Below are positions 36,141 to 45,617 of a stretch of DNA of 64,000 nt, in pieces. The DNA lies in contig NZ_CADIJP010000016.1 of assembly GCF_902859725.1 (NCBI RefSeq), positions 78,731 through 142,730 of the forward strand, given 5' to 3'. Numbering within the stretch: position 1 is the first letter of the stretch; every line of letters begins with the position of its first letter. The notes under the pieces are model-generated. The model worked only from the letters and a program-made list of their open reading frames with translations, was not told the origin of the DNA and did not search any database. The translations under genes were made by a program, and so were the position numbers. This DNA comes from Achromobacter mucicolens (GTDB lineage: Bacteria > Pseudomonadota > Gammaproteobacteria > Burkholderiales > Burkholderiaceae_B).

Positions 36141-36641
36141 TTAACGCAGATAATTGATATCGGCGCGGCGGTTTTCGGCAAAGTCGGCTTCAGTCGTACC
36201 CGTCGAGCGCGGCTTTTCCTTGCCGAAGCTGATGGTTTCGATCTGGTTGTCGCTGACGCCCAGCAGGGTCATCATGCGACGCACGGCGTCGGCACGACGC
36301 TGGCCGAGGGCCAGGTTGTACTCAGCACCGCCGCGTTCGTCGGTGTTGCCTTCGATCTTGACCTTTTGCTGTTGGTGCGAGGCCAGGTACTTGGCATGGG
36401 TTTCGACCAGGCCACGGTATTGGTCCGACACGGTGTAGCTGTCGAAATCAAAGTACACCGAGCGCTGTTGCGCCAGGATGCTTTGGGGGTTGAAAGGATC
36501 AAGGATTTGGCCAGAGGCCGAAGATCCTTGGCCAGCGCCTCCACCCTGACCCGCTTTATCGTCGAGAGGGACGGAGCTGCAAGCTGCCAGGGCGGCAGCC
36601 AGAGCGGCGATGGTTAGGCTTTTGGCAATGCGCGACTTCAT
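36141..36641 (-). CDS. pal: peptidoglycan-associated lipoprotein Pal
   Basis: Pal is an outer-membrane lipoprotein that binds peptidoglycan and TolB. From the ATG at 36641, the signal ends in AAALAAC with Cys21 (lipobox). The OmpA-C-like domain carries YFDFDSYTV, NTDERGGAEYNLALGQRRADAV and SFGKEKP, including the Asp and Arg that hold the diaminopimelate side chain. Length 166. It follows tolB after about 30 bases. Confidence 0.96.
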   Translation of the reverse strand: MKSRIAKSLTIAALAAALAACSSVPLDDKAGQGGGAGQGSSASGQILDPFNPQSILAQQRSVYFDFDSYTVSDQYRGLVETHAKYLASHQQQKVKIEGNTDERGGAEYNLALGQRRADAVRRMMTLLGVSDNQIETISFGKEKPRSTGTTEADFAENRRADINYLR

Positions 36642-36672
36642 GATAGTTCCTTTGCAAAGAGAGTCACACGTG

Positions 36673-37995
36673 TTATCGGGTAAATGGGCCCCAAGTCGGT
36701 TCACGTATTTCCCCGTTCAGTACCGAAAGCGTCTGTCGTACGCGTCCATCGCTCGAGACACCTGCAAGCACGCTACGGCCATTCTGGATGGCTGCGTAGA
36801 GAACTTGCATTCCGTTTGGCGCAAAGCTGGGCGACTGATCGTCACGACCATCAGTCAGCAAGGCTTCGGCGCCAGTGGACAGGTTCAAGGATGCGATTCG
36901 AAACGCGCCGTCTCGTCTTGCAACGTACAGCAGCGTCGATCCGTCGGGGGAAATTCGGGGTGATATGTTGTAACCACCATTAAACGTGAGACGGCGGGCT
37001 TCGCCGCCTGTCGAGCCGGTCTGATAGATTTGCGGCCCGCCGCTGCGGTCACTCGTAAAGATAATGGAAGCACCGTCAGGCGTAAAGCTCGGCTCGGTGT
37101 CAATCCCGGGAGAACGCGTAACTCGGGTCGGATTCGAGCCATCGGCCGCATTAACGACGTAAATTTGCGACAAACCGTCACGCGTCAGGGCGACCGCGAG
37201 CTTGCTTCCGTCAGGCGACCAACCGGGGGCGCTGTTGTTGCCCTTGAAGTTGGCGACCGGTGCACGCGCGCTGGTGGCCAGGGTGTGCACATAGACGACG
37301 GGCTTGCCGGACTCGAAGCTCACGTAAGCAAGCTTGCTGCCATCGGGCGACCAGGACGGCGAAATGATCGGCTCGCGCGAGCGCAGGGCGACCTGGGGGT
37401 TCTGGCCGTCGGCGTCAGCCACCTGCAGTTCGTAGGTGGAACCCTTCTTCAGCACGTACGCGATACGCGTCGAGAACACGCCGCGAACGCCGGTGATCTT
37501 TTCGTAGATGCGATCGGCGATCTGGTGGGCCACGCGGCGCAGTTCCTGCTCGGTGCCCGAGAAGGCCACGCCGTCCAGCTGCGACTTCTTGACCGTGTCG
37601 GCCAGGCGGTAGCGCACGTCGTAGCGACCATCGGCGCCCCGCGTGATGCTGCCGTAGGCGATGAAGTCCGCACCCTTGCCGCGCCAGTCGTCGTGGGCGA
37701 TCGGGGAATCCACGTTCAGGCCGGAGCCCGCGGCGTTGATCAGGCGGAACTGGCCGGTGCGGGTCAGGTCGGCGCGAATGACTTCGGCCAGTGCGCGGCC
37801 GTGGGTGTCATCGACCGCGAAGTCGGCGATAGCCACGGGGTATTGCGTGGCGCCGGTGCCGGAGATGTCGACACGCAGCTGCGCGTGGGCGGGCTTCATG
37901 GCCATCAGGCAGGCAAGCGCCACCATCAGCAATCCGATTCCATACGCTCTCCAGAGCGCGAGAGTGGGTACTCGTCGACTATAAGCGGGAGTCAT
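36673..37995 (-). CDS. tolB: Tol-Pal system beta-propeller protein TolB
   Basis: TolB is the periplasmic partner of Pal. The ATG at 37995 with AGGAGA about 10 bases upstream gives a signal peptide ending AHA, then the TolB N-terminal domain (LRVDISGTGATQYPVAIADF) and a six-bladed propeller with WD40-like repeats: ISPSWSPDGSKLAYVSFESG, SAPGWSPDGSKLAVALTRDG, TEPSFTPDGASIIFTSDRSG, SPRISPDGSTLLYVARRDG and SPSFAPNGMQVLYAAIQNG. Length 440. An ATG at 38019 is also in frame but overlaps tolA. Confidence 0.96.
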   Translation of the reverse strand: MTPAYSRRVPTLALWRAYGIGLLMVALACLMAMKPAHAQLRVDISGTGATQYPVAIADFAVDDTHGRALAEVIRADLTRTGQFRLINAAGSGLNVDSPIAHDDWRGKGADFIAYGSITRGADGRYDVRYRLADTVKKSQLDGVAFSGTEQELRRVAHQIADRIYEKITGVRGVFSTRIAYVLKKGSTYELQVADADGQNPQVALRSREPIISPSWSPDGSKLAYVSFESGKPVVYVHTLATSARAPVANFKGNNSAPGWSPDGSKLAVALTRDGLSQIYVVNAADGSNPTRVTRSPGIDTEPSFTPDGASIIFTSDRSGGPQIYQTGSTGGEARRLTFNGGYNISPRISPDGSTLLYVARRDGAFRIASLNLSTGAEALLTDGRDDQSPSFAPNGMQVLYAAIQNGRSVLAGVSSDGRVRQTLSVLNGEIREPTWGPFTR

Positions 37996-38011
37996 GTTCG
38001 TCAATCTCCTG

Positions 38012-39169
38012 TCAGTCATACATTCTGTAGACAACGTCAATAATGGGTTCGTAGCGGCCCGTCGAGGGCTTCGGGAACGGGTTGCAACGGCGGATGCCGG
38101 TTTCGACCGCACGGTCGAAGCCCGGGTTGCCAGAAGAACTGGTCAACGTGACGCCATTCACCTTCCCGTCAGAACCTAACTGTACCCGGTATTGCGCGGT
38201 CGGATTTCCCGAGCCGCTGCGGGGCGGAGGCGGATACGCCACCCCGGGCTGCACGCAGGCCCGGACCTTGGCGCCGTAGCCGCTGTCGCGTCCGCCGCCC
38301 GCCTGGTTGCGGTCGGCAGTGCCGCCCGGAATGCCGGCGGCGCCCAGGGCGTCGTTGCGGAACGCGTCCTTCAACGCCTTGTCGGCGGCGGCCTTCTTGG
38401 CAGCGGCAGCCTTCTCGGCGGCAGCCTTTTCCGCAGCCGCCTTCTCGGCCGCAGCCTTCTCGGCAGCGGCTTTCTCGGCGGCAGCCTTTTCAGCTGCTGC
38501 CTTCTTGGCGGCTTCTTCCTTGGCCTTCTTCTCGGCGGCGGCCTTTTCGGCGGCAGCCTTCTCGGCGGCGGCCTTTTCAGCAGCAGCCTTTTCGGCGGCA
38601 GCCTTCTCCGCCGCGGCCTTCTGGGCGGCAGCCTTCTCGGCAGCGGCCTTCTCGGCGGCCTGGCGTTCCTGCTCCAGGCGCTTCTTTTCCTTCAGCTCGG
38701 CCTGCTTGCGCTCTTCTTCCAGGCGCGCCTTTTCCTTGGCGGCCTCGGCGGCTTGGCGGGCCTTCTCTTCCTGCTCGCGCTTTTTCTTCGCCTCCTGGAT
38801 GGCGATCTCGGGATCGACTTCCTCGGTCTTGGCCTGGACCTGCGGCTGGGGCTCAGGTGGCGGCGGAGGAGGAGGGGGCGGAGGCGGCGGCTCGGGCGTC
38901 TTTTCAGGCTCCGGCTCGGGCTGCGGCTTGGGTTGGGGTTTGGGCGGTTCGGGCTGCGGCGTGGGCGGCGGCGAGACGGGCGAATTGCCGTCTGCCCAGA
39001 GTTCCACCTGGACGGGGCCAGGGTTCTCGGTATGCCAGTTCACGCCAAAGATCAGGGCAACCAGCAGCAGCAGGTGCACCGCCACAGCCAGAATCAGCGA
39101 ATTCCGGTTGTCGTTGTTGGGCGGGGTGGCCGGCGGGCCGCTGCGGTGTCGAATTATGGGTGGCGTCAT
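38012..39169 (-). CDS. tolA: TolA, envelope-spanning energy-transducing protein
   Basis: TolA links the TolQR motor in the inner membrane to the outer envelope. It has an N-terminal membrane anchor (LILAVAVHLLLLVALIFGV, residues 25-43), a Pro-rich segment (about 65-105), a long Ala/Lys/Glu helix (about 120-262, with AAEKA repeats) and a C-terminal domain ending near YEPIIDVVYRMYD that carries two Cys residues as in the TolA-III fold. The 385-residue length is in the normal range. The repeats are described separately. Confidence 0.94.
   Translation of the reverse strand: MTPPIIRHRSGPPATPPNNDNRNSLILAVAVHLLLLVALIFGVNWHTENPGPVQVELWADGNSPVSPPPTPQPEPPKPQPKPQPEPEPEKTPEPPPPPPPPPPPPEPQPQVQAKTEEVDPEIAIQEAKKKREQEEKARQAAEAAKEKARLEEERKQAELKEKKRLEQERQAAEKAAAEKAAAQKAAAEKAAAEKAAAEKAAAEKAAAEKAAAEKKAKEEAAKKAAAEKAAAEKAAAEKAAAEKAAAEKAAAEKAAAAKKAAADKALKDAFRNDALGAAGIPGGTADRNQAGGGRDSGYGAKVRACVQPGVAYPPPPRSGSGNPTAQYRVQLGSDGKVNGVTLTSSSGNPGFDRAVETGIRRCNPFPKPSTGRYEPIIDVVYRMYD
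38384..38662 (-). repeat. AAEKA pentapeptide repeats in tolA
   Basis: Residues about 170-262 of TolA are built of near-identical AAAEK/KAAAE units encoded by similar 15-base units, interrupted once by a KAKEEAAKK segment. It codes for the long alpha-helix that spans the periplasm. Such tracts vary in copy number among strains. Confidence 0.9.
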
Positions 39170-39208
39170 GTGCGGTGCATGCCGGCCGGGCCGGCGGATG
39201 GCGGCGCG

Positions 39209-39670
39209 TTAGCGTTTCTTGGCGGGTGCGGGCTGTTGGGCGCCTGCGGCGGACTGGTCCACCAGCAGACCCAGGCGGGTGATGCCGTTGGTGCGCAGCT
39301 CGTCCATGACCTTCACAACCGTCTCGTAGGGCACCTTGCCGTCGGCGGCGATGACCACCGGCGTTTCCGCGGTAATGCGCGAACGCACTTGCGCCACCAG
39401 TTCGGTGCGCGCGATGTCCTGCATGGTGGCGCCGGCTTCGCGCATGCGCAGCGCGATCTTGCCGTCTTCCGAAATCTGGACTTCCAGCGGCTTGACGGGC
39501 ACGTCGGAGGCGGCGCCCACCGACGGCAGCTGGATCAGCCCGGGCGTGATGAGGGGCGCGGTCACCATGAAGATGACCAGCAGCACCAGCATCACGTCGA
39601 TGTACGGCACCACGTTGATGTCGGCCTTCATGCGGCGGCCGGACCTGCCGCGCGAGCTTACCGAGGGCAT
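39209..39670 (-). CDS. tolR: TolR, ExbD/TolR-family motor component
   Basis: TolR is part of the proton-driven TolQR motor. The 153-residue protein has one N-terminal helix with the key Asp: VPYIDVMLVLLVIFMVTAPL, then a periplasmic domain. The ATG overlaps the tolQ stop codon by one base. Confidence 0.95.
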   Translation of the reverse strand: MPSVSSRGRSGRRMKADINVVPYIDVMLVLLVIFMVTAPLITPGLIQLPSVGAASDVPVKPLEVQISEDGKIALRMREAGATMQDIARTELVAQVRSRITAETPVVIAADGKVPYETVVKVMDELRTNGITRLGLLVDQSAAGAQQPAPAKKR

Positions 39671-40350
39671 TAGCGCACCTGCCGTTGCAGAATGTTCAGG
39701 AATTCATCGACGAAGCTGTCGAAGCGGATCGAGATGCGGTCGATGTCATTCGTGAAACGGTTGTAGGCAACCACGGCAGGAATGGCGGCGAACAGGCCGA
39801 TGGCGGTGGCGATCAGCGCTTCGGCGATGCCGGGAGCCACCGAGGCCAGCGTGGCCTGCTGCATGTTCGACAGGCCGATGAAGGCGTGCATGATGCCCCA
39901 GACCGTGCCCAGGAGGCCGATGTACGGGGACACCGAACCGGCGGAGGCCAGGAAGTTCAGGTGCGATTCCAGCGCGTCCATTTCGCGCTGGTAGGCGGCG
40001 CGCATGGCGCGGCGCGGGCCGTCCAGCACTGCCGTGGCGTCGCCGCTGGCATTGCCGCGGCGGGCCTTCAGGAATTCGGTCATGCCGGCATCGAAGATGC
40101 GGGCGAGGGCGCCTTGCTCGTCGCGGCGCGAGGCCACGGCCTGCTGCAGCATCGACAGGTCGCCGCCCGACCAGAAGTCGTCTTCGAAGCGGCGCGTCTG
40201 GTCATGGGCCCGCTTGATGGCCATGCGCTTGGCGAAGATGTAGGTCCAGGACATGATCGAGATGCCCAACAGCATCAGCATGATCAGCTGGACCGGCACG
40301 CTGGCGTGCGAAATCAGCGAAAGCAACGACATGTCGTTGGTGACTTGCAT
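39670..40350 (-). CDS. tolQ: TolQ, MotA/TolQ/ExbB proton channel
   Basis: TolQ is the multi-helix subunit of the Tol motor in the inner membrane. From the ATG at 40350 the 226-residue protein has a first helix (SLISHASVPVQLIMLMLLGISIMSWTYIFAKR) and two later helices (SVSPYIGLLGTVWGIMHAFIGL and ATAIGLFAAIPAVVAYN), with the conserved Thr and Gly residues of the proton path. An extended upstream reading frame overlaps ybgC and is not used. The gap to ybgC is 2 bases. Confidence 0.95.
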   Translation of the reverse strand: MQVTNDMSLLSLISHASVPVQLIMLMLLGISIMSWTYIFAKRMAIKRAHDQTRRFEDDFWSGGDLSMLQQAVASRRDEQGALARIFDAGMTEFLKARRGNASGDATAVLDGPRRAMRAAYQREMDALESHLNFLASAGSVSPYIGLLGTVWGIMHAFIGLSNMQQATLASVAPGIAEALIATAIGLFAAIPAVVAYNRFTNDIDRISIRFDSFVDEFLNILQRQVR

Positions 40351-40352
40351 GG

Positions 40353-40775
40353 TTATTCCTGAATGAATTCCAGTTTTGCGCGAATGTCGGCCGGCAATTC
40401 TGCCGGCCGCATGTGAACGGCATCGACGCAACAGACTTGGATGTTGCCTTCGGCAAGCAGTTCCCCGTTGCGCTCCGCGCGCTGCGCGAAGTGTATCGAA
40501 GCGCGGCCCAGTTTGGTGACTCGGCTGCGTATGGTAAGCAAATCGTCCAGCTTGGCCGGTTTGCGGTAGGACATGTCCAAGGCGCGGACAACGAATAGCC
40601 GTTGCTCGCTGGCGGCCAACCCGGATTGGTTGACGCCCAGATCGCGCAGCCATTCGGTGCGTGCCCGCTCCAGGAATTTCAAGTAGTTAGCGTAGAAGAC
40701 CACCCCGCCGGCATCCGTGTCTTCGTAGTAGACGCGGACTTGCAGGGTGGATTCGGCGGACTTCTGATCGGTCAC
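40353..40775 (-). CDS. ybgC: acyl-CoA thioesterase YbgC (tol-pal associated)
   Basis: YbgC is a hot-dog fold thioesterase that hydrolyses short acyl-CoAs and is linked to the Tol system in many Proteobacteria. The 140-residue protein has the family signature YYEDTDAGGVVFYANYLKFLERART with the catalytic Asp near residue 19. It lies between proS and tolQ, 58 bases after proS and 2 bases before tolQ. Confidence 0.95.
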   Translation of the reverse strand: MTDQKSAESTLQVRVYYEDTDAGGVVFYANYLKFLERARTEWLRDLGVNQSGLAASEQRLFVVRALDMSYRKPAKLDDLLTIRSRVTKLGRASIHFAQRAERNGELLAEGNIQVCCVDAVHMRPAELPADIRAKLEFIQE

Positions 40776-40833
40776 GATACTCAGGAAATGATGGTGCGGG
40801 TCGGGACGCGAAAAGTCCGTAGCAGCTACAGGG

Positions 40834-42564
40834 TTAAAGCGTGTCGAGCTTCGTCAGCACCGCTTCCAGCGCGGACTCTACCGGAATCTTGGCCGCTTCG
40901 GTTTCCCGACGGGCCTGCAATTCCACCACACCGTCGTTCAGACCGCGTTCTCCAACTGTTACACGCAGCGGCGCACCGATCAGTTCCCACTCGGCAAACA
41001 TGACGCCGGGGCGCGCATCGCGGTCGTCCAGCATGACGTCCACGCCGCGCGCGAGCAAGGATTCGTAGAGCTTTTGCGCGGTGTCACGCACCGTTTCACT
41101 TTTGCCCCAGCCCACGGGGCAGATGACCACTTCGAAGGGGGCGAGCGCGCGGGGCCAGATGATGCCGCGGGCGTCGTGGTTCTGCTCGATGGCGGCGCCC
41201 ACGATGCGGGTCACGCCGATGCCGTAGCAGCCCATTTCCAGGACGGCCGGCTTGCCGGTTTCGTCCAGGAACGTGGCCTTCAGGGCTTCGGAATACTTCT
41301 TGCCCAGGTAGAAGACGTGGCCCACTTCGATGCCGCGCTGGATCGACAGCGTGCCCTTGCCATCCGGCGAGGGGTCGCCCGCCACGACGTTGCGCAGGTC
41401 GGCCACCAGCTCCGGCTCGGGCAGGTCGCGGCCCCAGTTCACGCCCTGGATGTGGAAGTCTTCGCGGTTGGCGCCGCAGACGAAATCGGCCATGTTGGCG
41501 ACGGTGCGGTCGGCAATTACGTGGACCGGCTTGGCCGTCTTGACCGGGCCCAGGTAGCCGGGCTTGCAGCCGAAGTACTCGACAATCTCGGCTTCGGTGG
41601 CGAACCGGAAGCCCGCCAGGCCCGGCAGCTTGCCCGCCTTGATCTCGTTCAGTTCGTGGTCGCCGCGCAGGAGCAGCAGCCAGATGTCGACCTTGCCCTT
41701 TTCGCCGTCGGTGGCCAGGACGATCGACTTGATCGTGCGCTCCAGGGGAATGCCCAGCAGCTTGGCCACGTCCTCGCACTTGGCGGCGCCGGGCGTTGCG
41801 ACGTCCGCCATCGCCTGGGCGGCGGCGGCGCGGGTGGCATACAGGCTGGGCGCTTCCGCCAGTTCGATGTTGGCCGCGTAGTCCGATTCCGCGTTGTAGA
41901 CCAGCAGGTCTTCGCCCGTATCGGCGATCACCTGGAATTCATGGCTGCGCGTGCCGCCGATGGAGCCCGTGTCGGCCGCCACCGCGCGGAACTCCAGGCC
42001 CAGCCGGCCGAAGATGCGCATGTAGGCGGCAAACATGGTGTCGTAGCTGCGCTGGGCGCCGGCTTCGTCGCGGTCGAAGGAGTAGGCGTCCTTCATCGTG
42101 AATTCGCGGCCGCGCATCAGGCCGAAGCGGGGACGGCGCTCGTCCCGGAACTTGGTCTGAATGTGATAGAAGTTCAGCGGCAGCTGGCGGTAGCTGTGGA
42201 TTTCGTTGCGGGCGATGTCCGTGATGACTTCCTCGGACGTCGGCTGCAGCACGAAATCGCGCTGGTGCCGGTCCTTGATGCGCAGCAGTTCCGCGCCGTA
42301 CTGCTCCCAGCGGCCGGATTCCTGCCAGAGCTCGGCCGGCTGCACCACGGGCATCAGCAACTCGATGGCGCCCGCCGCGTTCATTTCTTCGCGGATGATC
42401 GCCTCGACCTTGCGGATGACCTTCAGGCCCAGTGGCATGTAGGTGTAGATGCCGCCCGCGAGCTTGCGGATCATCCCGGCGCGGGTCATCAGCTGGTGGC
42501 TGGCGACTTCCGCTTCGGAAGGGGCTTCTTTGAGGGTGTTGATGTGGTAGTTGGATGCGCGCAT
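40834..42564 (-). CDS. proS: prolyl-tRNA synthetase (class II, with editing domain)
   Basis: ProRS attaches proline to tRNA-Pro. The 576-residue length is that of the bacterial type with an inserted editing domain. Class II motifs are visible: motif 2 in [25 protein letters not shown] and motif 3 in [16 protein letters not shown], with TSEEV between motifs 1 and 2. The INS editing domain lies between about 230 and 390 ([17 protein letters not shown]...). The C-terminal anticodon-binding part has [25 protein letters not shown]. It is divergent from rppH with 65 bases between starts, and leads into ybgC-tol-pal. Confidence 0.96.
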   Translation of the reverse strand: MRASNYHINTLKEAPSEAEVASHQLMTRAGMIRKLAGGIYTYMPLGLKVIRKVEAIIREEMNAAGAIELLMPVVQPAELWQESGRWEQYGAELLRIKDRHQRDFVLQPTSEEVITDIARNEIHSYRQLPLNFYHIQTKFRDERRPRFGLMRGREFTMKDAYSFDRDEAGAQRSYDTMFAAYMRIFGRLGLEFRAVAADTGSIGGTRSHEFQVIADTGEDLLVYNAESDYAANIELAEAPSLYATRAAAAQAMADVATPGAAKCEDVAKLLGIPLERTIKSIVLATDGEKGKVDIWLLLLRGDHELNEIKAGKLPGLAGFRFATEAEIVEYFGCKPGYLGPVKTAKPVHVIADRTVANMADFVCGANREDFHIQGVNWGRDLPEPELVADLRNVVAGDPSPDGKGTLSIQRGIEVGHVFYLGKKYSEALKATFLDETGKPAVLEMGCYGIGVTRIVGAAIEQNHDARGIIWPRALAPFEVVICPVGWGKSETVRDTAQKLYESLLARGVDVMLDDRDARPGVMFAEWELIGAPLRVTVGERGLNDGVVELQARRETEAAKIPVESALEAVLTKLDTL

Positions 42565-42587
42565 GTTTAAAGGTGGCAGCAGATACG

Positions 42588-42593
42588 TATAAT
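42588..42593 (+). promoter_or_regulatory. -10 element for rppH
   Basis: TATAAT is a perfect -10 match, 36 bases before the rppH ATG. The upstream -35 is weak (TTTAAA at 42566-42571 with a 16-base spacer), so the assignment is tentative. The proS promoter must also lie in this 65-base gap or within rppH. Confidence 0.45.
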
Positions 42594-42629
42594 CGACCGT
42601 AATTGTATTGAATTCGGTGGGGGTGGCCC

Positions 42630-43202
42630 ATGCTTGACCGCGAAGGCTACCGCCCCAATGTCGGCATCATTCTCGTCAACACTAGAAACGAGGTCTTTTG
42701 GGGCAAGCGTATCAGGGAACATGCATGGCAGTTCCCCCAGGGCGGCATCAAGTATGGCGAAAGCCCGGTGCAGGCCATGTATCGCGAACTCCATGAAGAG
42801 GTGGGCCTGAAGCCCGAGCATGTCCGTATTTTGGGGCGTACACGCGATTGGTTACGTTATAACGTGCCCGATCACTTTGTCCGGCGTGAGTGGCGCGGCC
42901 ACTATAAAGGACAAAAACAGATTTGGTTCTTGTTGCGCCTGGTGGGACGTGACAGTGATGTGTGCTTGCGCGCGACGCAGCATCCGGAATTCGACGCCTG
43001 GCGCTGGAGCCAGTACTGGGTTCCGCTGGATGCCGTCATCGAGTTCAAGCGAGACGTCTATACCCAGGCGTTGAACGAGTTGTCGGCTATCCTCTTTCGG
43101 CGCCATCACGAAACCCGCTACCTGCGCCAGCGTGTGCATGGTCAGCGGGCAGCAGAGAATTTGCCCGAAGGAACGGACGGTCATGCGCATATTGTTGGTT
43201 GA
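42630..43202 (+). CDS. rppH: RNA pyrophosphohydrolase RppH
   Basis: RppH removes pyrophosphate from the 5' end of mRNA and starts degradation. The 190-residue protein starts [17 protein letters not shown], typical for RppH, and has a perfect Nudix box at about residues 38-60, opening [20 protein letters not shown]. It is followed by [10 protein letters not shown] and [14 protein letters not shown]. The last 20 bases overlap the response-regulator gene, so the regulator is likely translated from the same message. Confidence 0.95.
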   Translation: MLDREGYRPNVGIILVNTRNEVFWGKRIREHAWQFPQGGIKYGESPVQAMYRELHEEVGLKPEHVRILGRTRDWLRYNVPDHFVRREWRGHYKGQKQIWFLLRLVGRDSDVCLRATQHPEFDAWRWSQYWVPLDAVIEFKRDVYTQALNELSAILFRRHHETRYLRQRVHGQRAAENLPEGTDGHAHIVG

Positions 43203-43869
43203 AGACGAACGGGACATGGCGTCCTGGCTGATGCGCGCGCTCGCCCAAAGCGGGTTCGTACCCGATCACGCGGCGGATGCGCGCACGGCCGAAGCCTTCA
43301 TGGCGGGCACGGAATACGATGCCATCGTCATGGACTTGCGCCTGCCCGACAAGCATGGGCTCGTCGTCCTGCGCGAAATGCGCAACCGCGACGACCGCAC
43401 TCCCGTCCTCCTGCTGACCGCGCAGGGCGCGCTGCAGGATCGCGTCCGCGGTCTGAACCTGGGGGCGGACGACTTCCTGACCAAGCCCTTCGCACTCGAA
43501 GAACTGGAAGCCCGCCTGACGGCGCTTGTGCGCCGCAGCCGTGGCCGCCAGCACCCGCGCCTGCAGTGCGGCTCGCTGTCCTACGACAGTGAAAGCCGTG
43601 CCTTCACGCTGGACGGATCGCTGCTGTTCCTGACGCCGCGTGAACACGCCGCCCTGGCGGCGCTCCTGACGCGCAGCGGCTACCCGGTAGACAAGTCGCA
43701 GTTGTTCGGCAAGGTCTTCACCCACGACAGCGAAGCCAATCCGGACGCCATCGAAGTCGTGCTGCACCGCCTGCGCAAGAAGCTGGCCGGCAGCGACGTG
43801 CGCATCGTCACCGTGCGCGGGCTGGGCTACATGCTCGAAAGCGTGGCCAGCGAGTCCGCGGAACCCTAA
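43183..43869 (+). CDS. tctD: OmpR-family response regulator (TctD-like)
   Basis: The 228-residue regulator has a receiver domain with Asp51 ([11 protein letters not shown]), acidic pocket EDER and Lys101 ([11 protein letters not shown]), and a winged-helix C-terminus ending [15 protein letters not shown]. The ATG at 43183 overlaps rppH by 20 bases. The kinase gene starts directly after the stop, and tctB-tctA follow, so it is called TctD; in Salmonella and Bordetella the homologous regulators control tricarboxylate uptake. QseB/PmrA-like naming would also fit on sequence alone. Confidence 0.85.
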   Translation: MRILLVEDERDMASWLMRALAQSGFVPDHAADARTAEAFMAGTEYDAIVMDLRLPDKHGLVVLREMRNRDDRTPVLLLTAQGALQDRVRGLNLGADDFLTKPFALEELEARLTALVRRSRGRQHPRLQCGSLSYDSESRAFTLDGSLLFLTPREHAALAALLTRSGYPVDKSQLFGKVFTHDSEANPDAIEVVLHRLRKKLAGSDVRIVTVRGLGYMLESVASESAEP

Positions 43870-45402
43870 GTGAGCCTGCGGATTCCCGGTTTGCCGCGCG
43901 TCGGCATCCGCGCGCTTCTCATCATCCTGCTCTTGCCCGGCGTGGTGGTGCTGCTGGTCATCGACAGCCTGAACGACTACCGCACCCTCTCCGAAATCAC
44001 CAACGAGGCATACGACAGCGCCTTGGTCGAGCCGGCGCGGGTGCTTGAAAGCAGCCTGGAATTCACGCCCGACGGCAACCTGCAGGTGGCCACGCCGCTG
44101 TATGCGCAGGTCATGCTCGAATCCCGGGCGGGCCTGCGCAAGTATTTCCGCATCGAGGAAATCGATCCGCCCTTGCCCGACGGGTCGCCCGTGCCCCAGA
44201 CGCAGGGCAAGACGCTGCTCGGCATGCCGGAAATGCCGCGTCCGCCTTCCTGGCCCCGCTCGAATGGCCAACCCATCTTCTACGACGGCGTGTATCGCAA
44301 CGACCCCGTGCGGGTCGTGTCAGTCGTGCGCGATCTCTACTACCAGGGCCAGCATCGCCAGGTGCTGGTGGTCGTGGCCGAAAGCACTGGCAAGCGCATA
44401 GAGGCCGAGAACAGCGCGCGGCGCCAGGAGATCCTGCGCGATTCGCGGATGCTGGCGCTGGTCGTGCTGCTGGTGTGGTGGGGCGTATCCTGGGCATTGA
44501 AGCCGCTGCGCCGGCTGCAGGCCGACATCCGCAGCCGCCGCCCCGACGACCTGACGCCGCTGGACGCCTCGCGCGTGCCCAGTGAGGTCGCTCCGCTCGT
44601 GGAGGCCGTCAATCACCACATCGCCCGTTACCGTCGGGTGCTGGACGAGCAATCCAGCTTCCTTGCCGACGCCTCGCACCAGTTGCGCACGCCGCTTGCC
44701 ATCATGCTGACGCAGGCCCAATACACGCTGCGCGAACGCGACCCGGCGCGCGTGCGCGAAGGGCTGCGCGCCATCGTCGACCAGTTGGGCCGCACGCGCC
44801 GACTGACCGAGCAGTTGCTGTCGCTGGCGCACGCCAACCAGGCCGGCCAGACCCCGCGCCAGTTGCTCGACATGAACGCCGTGTCGCGCGAAGTCGTTTT
44901 GCAGTATTTGCCGCTCGCGCACGAAAAACAGCAGGACCTGGGTTGGGTGCAGGCCGATGCCGAAGACGGTCAGGACACGCCGGTGCCGGTGTCGGGCAAC
45001 GAAGCCGAGCTGCACGAAGCGCTGTCCAACCTTGTGCACAACGCCATCCATTACGCCCCGGCCGGCGCGCGCATCACGGTATCCGTTTGCCGCGCCGACA
45101 ACCGCGTCGAGGTTGCCGTGTCCGACAACGGCCCCGGCCTGGATCCGGTCATGCGCACGCGCGCCTTCACGCGATTCGAGCGCGTGGGCACCGACAAGCC
45201 GATGACGTCCTCCGGTTCCGGCTTGGGATTGGGCATTGCGCGCGCCTACGCGCGCCGCAACGAGGGCGATATCGAACTGCGCGACGGCGAGCCTAACGAC
45301 CAGGGCGGCGTCGGTCTTGCGTCGGTGCTGTGGCTGCCGCTGGCGCCCACCGTATCGCAGTATCCGAGGCCCGCAGAGGTCCAGCTCAAGGGCGATCAAT
45401 AG
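43870..45402 (+). CDS. tctE: sensor histidine kinase (TctE-like)
   Basis: A 510-residue membrane kinase that starts at a GTG right after the regulator stop codon. It has an N-terminal helix (IRALLIILLLPGVVVLLVI), a periplasmic sensing domain (about 35-185; two-component sensor N-terminal type), a second helix (MLALVVLLVWWGVSWALKPL), then HAMP-like, H-box SSFLADASHQLRTPLAIML, and ATPase boxes LSNLVHNAIHYAP, VSDNGPGL and SGSGLGLGIARAY. Expected to sense citrate or related acids because of the tctBA genes next door. Confidence 0.9.
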   Translation: MSLRIPGLPRVGIRALLIILLLPGVVVLLVIDSLNDYRTLSEITNEAYDSALVEPARVLESSLEFTPDGNLQVATPLYAQVMLESRAGLRKYFRIEEIDPPLPDGSPVPQTQGKTLLGMPEMPRPPSWPRSNGQPIFYDGVYRNDPVRVVSVVRDLYYQGQHRQVLVVVAESTGKRIEAENSARRQEILRDSRMLALVVLLVWWGVSWALKPLRRLQADIRSRRPDDLTPLDASRVPSEVAPLVEAVNHHIARYRRVLDEQSSFLADASHQLRTPLAIMLTQAQYTLRERDPARVREGLRAIVDQLGRTRRLTEQLLSLAHANQAGQTPRQLLDMNAVSREVVLQYLPLAHEKQQDLGWVQADAEDGQDTPVPVSGNEAELHEALSNLVHNAIHYAPAGARITVSVCRADNRVEVAVSDNGPGLDPVMRTRAFTRFERVGTDKPMTSSGSGLGLGIARAYARRNEGDIELRDGEPNDQGGVGLASVLWLPLAPTVSQYPRPAEVQLKGDQ

Positions 45403-45617
45403 CGCCCGCTTTTTCACTGTCCGCTACTTTCTTGCGCCTGGCGCGCCTGCCGATCAGGGATAACCCCCGGATTCAGGAATGCGACAGCGCATAGAAAGCG
45501 GATTAGCAGCTTCCTTCCGTAATCTGCGATCCGGCCTGTCGTCAGGGGCCGGGCGCTGCCCGCTTCGAGCAGCGCATGAAAGGCCGGCGCTGTCCGGCAC
45601 AAGGAAGGAGGACGGAA

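Noticed and set aside
38384-38662. CRISPR array
   Set aside because: The repeats are in frame, code for the TolA helix and have no spacers.
38192-39673. Gly/Leu- and Ser/Ala-rich frames antisense to tolA and tolR
   Set aside because: They arise from the AAEKA codon repeats and the Pro-rich segment read backwards.
41074-42570. Open frame antisense to proS
   Set aside because: No motifs, no ribosome site, and it fully overlaps a well-supported gene.
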